Shown here in pieces: positions 58,600 through 64,000 of a stretch of DNA of 64,000 bases; the stretch's first letter is position 1, and each line of letters opens with the position of its first letter. The stretch lies in contig JAOVFP010000021.1 of NCBI GenBank assembly GCA_025738555.1, forward strand, positions 744,001 to 808,000. Direction: 5' to 3'. A program made the translations under genes and the position numbers. This stretch comes from Cyathus striatus (taxonomy: Eukaryota; Basidiomycota; Agaricomycetes; Agaricales; Nidulariaceae). The notes beneath the pieces were generated by a model, which worked only from the letters and a program-made list of their open reading frames with translations, was not told the DNA's origin and searched no databases.

Positions 58600-59900
58600 A
58601 ACTATGTGCAAGGCACAGACTCAGTTACCTGTACACCATGTTGCGATTGCATTTTGTAGAATTAATGTATATTGTACACTGAATCTTCGTGTGTATTTGA
58701 AGTGATCAGTGTCTTATCTTTGATAGGACTCTCATTGTATATCTTGTACTTGTTATAAAAATTATCAGTAAGTCACTAAGTTCTAAGTTTAAGTCTTACA
58801 CAGTGCTGCGGTGTTAAACTACATTTGTATACTACTTATAGATCTAGATGATATCCGTCACGTCATTCATATTGGTTTGTTTTGTTAGATTCTCTTCTAA
58901 AACATAGTACATATAAAAGATTCGATTAGCGGGGTTCATATTCAGTATTACATCCAACACCATGGGGGATTTAACAAAATATTATGCAAGCAGCAGTTCC
59001 CTTTATACCATTGTAGTGGACCTGTGGTGTTGGAGTGATCACTTTGCATTCAGTACAGTTACACTATTTTAATCTTTCAAAGTCATCCGCTTACTGTTGA
59101 CAAGAAAATAAGACTAATTGAGGACTAGATCTTGCTATACATTCAACACGATGAGGGATTTAGTAGGATTTTGTGCGAGCAGAAGTTCTCTTTATACTAG
59201 GGTGGTGGTATTGAAGTGGATATATATCACTTTGCGTTCAATACAGGTCGCACTGTAGAATTATATTACATATTCAAATGTCACAATTCCATTCCATCTC
59301 CACATATGCATTTGGATATGTTACTATACCTATTATGTATTTTACAGACAATGTGCTTCCGCTTTTTATGTATTTAAGTAGTCTACTATGTACTGTACTA
59401 CTTATCCATTTGCCTCTTGCTTCCTCCCCTTGCGTGCTCTGAGGCCAAATGTAACGTCGTCGTCGTCGATACATCGTTTATTTCAACACGCACTATTTAA
59501 ATTATTATATTTCAAAGTCAACCATTTGTACTATGGACATGAAAAGAATACTGATTGATGGTATATGTTTCTGAAATTTGCTCAAATAAACTATTAGACT
59601 ACTAAAAATAAAATAGAAATGCATTCATACACTATCCAAATACAAACTGTGTAAATTTCGATACCGTGGTTTGAACTACATTGAGAAAACCACGATTTCC
59701 TTCACACAATATTGCCGTATGTATGAATAGAGATTAATTTTAATTATCTCAGGTTGATCCTGTTCTGACTCGTGTTTCAAAAAGTTAAGACGTAAAAATC
59801 GGCTATATAATTGCACAATGTGTATAGATTTTCGCTAGGTGCAAGCCAAAGCGTTTCATTACACTATGCTGCATTATTAGGAGGATCGAACTAAGCTTTT
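58600..59900. repeat. diverged ~200-bp repeat units, right block
   Basis: Degenerate copies occur near 58610, 58790, 58980, 59165 and less clearly 59650 and 59830. The clearest pair is 58945-59075 versus 59140-59260, sharing ATCCAACACC/GATTTA.../GCAAGCAGCAGTTCCCTTTATAC and CACTTTGCATTCA blocks. Units are too diverged to set boundaries by eye. Between 59900 and 60493 I see no gene. Confidence 0.5.
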
Positions 59901-60493
59901 TGTAGGCCGTTGAACCCTTTACACCACTTTGCCCGGTACTGTAACTACTTAATACTTTATTTTCACCTTGACTTGTTGCTTTCTCCATTTATTAGTAGTT
60001 ACTCTTTCTCAAACGTTTCATAAAAATAACGATTTGGATAGGATTGCAATACACACAGCACACACGAGAAATTTCAATAGTTTGACTCCGATGTTTCCGC
60101 TGCGTCATGCTGTGGTGCTAAAACATCCCAAACATGCGCCCATAAGGGGTGCTAGCCGACTCCCATGCAACTCGCACGGGGTGGCGGTGGAATAACCCGG
60201 TCCAGTGATCGTCGTCATTTCCTGCACCAAGACTAACCATGACACGGGATTTTATTGCTGTCTCCTGTCTCCGCGGTCATTTCTCCCTACTCCCTGCTCC
60301 TATTCCCGCATCTTGCTCAAACCGTCCTCGGTCGTCGTCATTCGACTTGATTCGGATATGAAGGAGGCTTATAAACTCGCCATATTCAAGTTCGAACCTC
60401 GATAAAAGTCTACCAAAAACTTCAAATAAAGAAGATTACTTTGTAGTAATTACTACTCTCGACGTACGTTCTTGACTACCCTCTTGTCCATCC

Positions 60494-61651
60494 ATGGCAT
60501 CCATGATCCCCAGTCTGCAGCTATGTCTCATTCATAATGATCCCATGTCGACGCTCCTCGTCACTTCAGACGGTGAAGCAATGTACTCTATCGAAACTCC
60601 CGGCCTACGCTCGCCTTTCGCACTTTCCCCCTCCCCAACTCCGTCAAGCTCTCAATCGGATATACGTACATCACGTTCGCCTGTTCTATCCCACTCACAC
60701 ATACGACGCTCGCCTGTTCTATCCCACTCGCACCTCTCACCCCATCTGGCAATACCAGAACGATCATCGACCTTCCCACCAGCTACATCACGTACTGCAC
60801 CCATACGACCAACAAGACCACGAACAAGATCAATCTCGCTCCCACATAAATTCTCCCCGCGCCATCTGGAATCCAGCGCACAAGAAGGATTGACAGAACG
60901 CTCCATATCCAATCTCGCAGGCATCATGACATCACTCTCTCTAGCTCCTCGCGATTCGTCGCCGTTCCATACTCAGACGCATACGCAGGGTTTGGATGAA
61001 GAAGAGGGAGAGAGGATTTCAACGGTGATGCGGCTGGAGAGAATGCATGCGTTTGGACATGGGCATGTTGCGACTGAGATTGGGGTCGTTAGGTATCATC
61101 CTGCACATGGAGCTAAGATTTTGATTCTGCTGCCGATTCGGTTTGGGGCGTTGGAGACGTATGAGCTTGTGATGCCGCCTACGCCCCTACCTTGTGTATT
61201 GGATGATTGGAAGGATGAGCATTCGGAGGAAGGGGTGGTGTTTAAGAGTGGACAGGGAGATGGGGAGTCTGAACGTGCGGCGGAGGTGCGGCATCAGAAG
61301 TATGTGTTCTTGTTCTTGTTCTTGTGTTCTTGTACTGATGAGGTTATAGTGAATGGGAATTTACAGGGCCAGATAATAAGCAGTATAAGTGGCAAATGTT
61401 CGTACAATGTCCAATCGTACGTTCTTCCCTCCCCCTACTCCTTTCTCTTACTCACCTCTTTGTTACGATAGTTACTCTTAACATACCCATCGGACCAACA
61501 ACCTACCCCATTAGCAAGATACCGCAAAGCAAAGCTGGGAATTATATCTCGCTCATGCCGAGCTTCGTTGGATGTTTTTCCTGCGGGCATGGGTATCGTG
61601 GATATGGTCGTTGTGAGCTTCGCTGGGTTTATGAGGCGGATTGTTGGGTAG
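60494..61651 (+). CDS. DUF6593-like protein
   Basis: Three exons (60494-61299, 61350-61416, 61472-61651) give 350 residues with one stop. The N-terminus LCLIHNDPMSTLLVTSDGEAMYSIETP and the C-terminal half (NEWEFTGPDNKQYKWQM, then PLARYRKAKLG.. and VFPAGMGIVDMVVVSFAGFMRR) match the layout of DUF6593 proteins, a basidiomycete-restricted family of unknown function. A low-complexity Ser/Pro/Arg-rich insert of about 120 residues (about 40-160) separates the family's first strand from the rest, making this longer than usual members. It contains near-repeats RSPVLSHSHIR/RSPVLSHSHLS. No signal peptide or membrane helix was seen. Confidence 0.8.
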
Positions 61652-62139
61652 GCTGTTATGTGGGATTGGGAGGAGGGGCTGGTGGGGTGGCTGATGATGT
61701 TGAGTGCCGGGCCTGTGCAGGGTCAGGAAAGGAAGTCGCTATTCGTCAAGGAGACAAGCCTACCGACGCAACGCATAGTGCTTTTAACCTCGGACCTTCG
61801 CTACTATCGGAACGATAGACCACCCCTACTTGCACGTTTAACGACTCCCACTCCAATCTGGGGATCGTATCCCAGACTTGAAGAGCGTCGTGCAGGTCTC
61901 TTCTCGCAGTGATGAACATGGTTGATTTGGTTGGTTTTCTTTGGGTTTAGGTTTTGGAAGGGGATTTTTGGTTATGAGATGGGAATCTGGATATATAGGA
62001 GTAAACGAAGGGGGGAAAAGTCAGCGTCTGCAGGTATGGTGTTTGGTCTATAGGGTTATAGGATGGGTGTGGAATTTGAATTGCGTTTTTTGCTCTGCGT
62101 AAGGGCGGCACCACTGGATCTCGACTTTTAACCTCATGG
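61652..62139. other. 3' region, nothing recognised
   Basis: Downstream of the DUF6593 stop are open but unconvincing frames (61658-61912) that overlap the coding strand's tail. I see no independent gene. Confidence 0.4.
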
Positions 62140-63370
62140 AATCTTCAAGAGATTGTATGGGGGAAGGTGGTAGAGTGCAGGGGCTTGAAGATCATGCTGC
62201 CCTACACCGCTATACCATACCTCGGCCTCAAGCTTAGCTTCAATGCCGGTCCTGAACACAGGTTTGCCCGTCCAACGACTACGTGCAAATTTCAACCCAG
62301 GTGGAAGCTCGAACCCACTATTGTCGTCATGCGTCAAGACGACACTGTTCAGTCCCAGGTGGCTTATCAACGTTCAACTCCAATTGAACTCGACTTGGGA
62401 GAGGTGTTGCTAGAAGGCTGGTGATATACTGCAGGAGGTCGAAGCTTGGTCGAAGCTCGTACTACCCATACCGCTACAATCGTACGCCACACATCGAGCT
62501 ACAAGTTCCCAGTCTTACCGTTAAGAGTACAGGCGTGGGTAGTTCTGTTCGAGGACTGCGAGGCGAGCTCGAATGCACTGCATCGTGCTTCCCTACGTGT
62601 CAAAGCGACTTGCCCTACCAAATCCTCGTCTGCTTTTAGCTGTTTCACAACGGGGAAGAGCGGGCTTGGCATCGCTGATGATATACTGCGGGGTGGCACC
62701 ACTGGCTCTACTTATGGCCCGATGGGGAGGATGGCAATGTATGGGGGGCAATGGTGGTGGACTGCAGAAGCCTGAAAAAGTTACGCTGCACTATACCGCT
62801 ATGCCATACCTCCGCCTCAAGCTTCAAGACCGGTCCTGAACACAGGGATACCCGTCGAACGACTACATGCAACTTTTAACCCAGGTGAAAGCTCGAACCC
62901 ACTATCGTCGTCATGCGTCAAGACAACACCATCCGATCCCGGTTGCGGCTGTCCACTCAACCCGACGTGGGGAGGAGAGTATTTGGAATGTTGGTGATAA
63001 ACTGTGGGGGTCGAAGTTCGAGCTGCCCGTACCACACCACCATCACATCGCTACATCGTACATCGAACTCCGACTTCTCAACTCTACTATTATGGGTACA
63101 GGCATGGGTGGTTCCGTTCGAGGACAGCGAGGCGAGCGCGAATGCACTTCCCTATGTGTCAAGACGACTTGCTCTCCTCACTAGATCTAGCTATGGACGA
63201 ATGGGGAGGATGGTAATGTATGGGGGGGTAATGACGGTGGGCCAGGACTGCAGAGGCTCGAAGATCACGCTGCGATATACCACTATTCTATACCTAGGCC
63301 TGAAGTTTCGCGGTCCCAAAGCCCACCAGCTACGTGTAGCTCGACTCGAACCCCACGACATCAGGTAGCA
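62140..63370. repeat. GC-rich tandem repeat, ~600-bp unit, 2-3 copies
   Basis: A two-part unit is repeated. Part A (about 62165-62385, 62755-62955, and partial 63240-63360) contains GAAGCTCGAACCCACTAT and CGTCATGCGTCAAGAC. Part B (about 62440-62630 and 63005-63180) contains a TCGAAG/TCGAGCT block, TACAGGCRTGGGTRGTTC and GAGGCGAGC. Copies are perhaps 75-85% alike by eye. The overlapping small frames on both strands are probably not genes. From 63370 to the window end the sequence is GC-richer but holds nothing I can identify. Confidence 0.7.
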
Positions 63371-64000
63371 ACGTCATTGAACTCCAATCTTCGACGGGAA
63401 GCATGAGCGGAGGGGAGAGACGGCGTGGTGTGAGTTAGATTGAAGACTGTGGAGTGGAAGGTGCTTCGTTGTGCTCCAAGGGATAGAACCCGATCCGGCT
63501 GGCTTGAGTTGAGGGGACTAGCGGGAGACCGAAACAACCTGTGTAAACAGATCACCTGGTGATACACCGGGCTTCGGGACTGCAACGCTGCCGTCGACTT
63601 GGGACTACGCACGACTTTCAACCAAATTCGACCGTCCAAGGTTGCAATATGACACATTCGAAAATTGGACTCGATTCATCAGTTTTGTTGTGTTAATGAG
63701 GCAGACTGTTGGATAGGCGGTGTGGAAGTCAGGGCGTCAGGGCAGAGTGGGGGAGGAGGCGTCGTAGTGGGGGTGTCACCGTGTGTGGACTTGGTGTGGA
63801 GTAATGGACCGCAGGTTTTCCGAACCCATCGTACAGTGCTTCGCTGTGTGCCATATAAGGTGACTTGCATTCTCGATGCTGGCTGGCTTTTAACTTGGGG
63901 AGGAGTGTGCGTGGAAAGGCTGGCGGTTAACTGGGGGGAGTCGACTAAGTTCAAGCCTCCGGGGCCCACCCATACTGCAACATCATCGTACTGCAACAAG

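Noticed and set aside
59875..59945. Minus-strand tRNA-like segment with an A-box-like GGGCAAAGTGGT and B-box-like AGTTCGATCC
   Set aside because: The spacing is plausible, but the acceptor and T stems do not pair well. At best it is a tRNA-derived relic.
62134..63657. Many overlapping frames of 60-150 codons at the right edge
   Set aside because: They occur on both strands in the GC-rich tandem repeat, without introns, domain signatures or consistent frame between repeat copies.

Overview
The window looks like accessory, repeat-rich chromosome from a mushroom-forming basidiomycete (Agaricomycetes). Supporting signs are dense introns of about 50-60 bp with GT..AG ends, basidiomycete families (DUF6593-like and DUF6534-like proteins, a basidiomycete 7-TM family), an ATG15 lipase, a fungal NACHT-type protein, a HET-domain protein, a eukaryotic intron-containing tRNA-Val, and fungal transposon types. 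No species is assigned.

Layout. 0-0.3 kb: the 5' end of an unknown gene running off the left edge. 0.8-7.8 kb: a decayed BBC1/AIM3-like actin-patch gene split by a 3.9-kb TIR element that itself carries a Mutator-like MITE and a Helitron. 8.5-10.6 kb: a frameshifted NACHT gene. 10.85-13.8 kb: intact ATG15. 15.2-37 kb: a secondary-metabolite gene cluster. 37.7-41.2 kb: a HET-domain gene and a membrane protein. 43.4-44.4 kb: a broken second copy of the cluster hydrolase. 45.2-50.5 kb: two tandem DUF6534-like membrane protein genes. 50.7 kb: tRNA-Val(AAC). 51.4-52.6 kb: a wax-synthase-like acyltransferase. 53-59.9 kb: a young miniature LTR element, a 2.6-kb TIR element filled with minisatellite, and old diverged repeats. 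60.5-61.7 kb: a DUF6593 gene. 62.1-63.4 kb: a GC-rich tandem repeat.

The cluster core is a polyketide synthase (21,910-29,565, 19 exons, 2,235 codons by my splicing) followed on the same strand by an adenylation-thiolation-reductase enzyme (30,583-34,752, 18 exons, 1,088 codons). Both spliced models stay in frame to one terminal stop, so both look functional. The PKS has KS-AT-DH-(ER-like remnant)-KR-ACP-TE, and its thioesterase has Cys where the nucleophilic Ser is expected. A plausible joint scheme is that the PKS makes a partly reduced acid and the second enzyme activates it as an adenylate and reduces it to an aldehyde. Two paralogous monocarboxylate-permease-like transporters bracket this pair on the opposite strand. 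An alpha/beta hydrolase lies on the left flank, with a dead paralogue on the right. This suggests that duplication or rearrangement shaped the locus. The product is not predictable from sequence alone.

Exon coordinates were derived by hand from splice consensus, reading frame and remembered family patterns. No alignment or database search was run.
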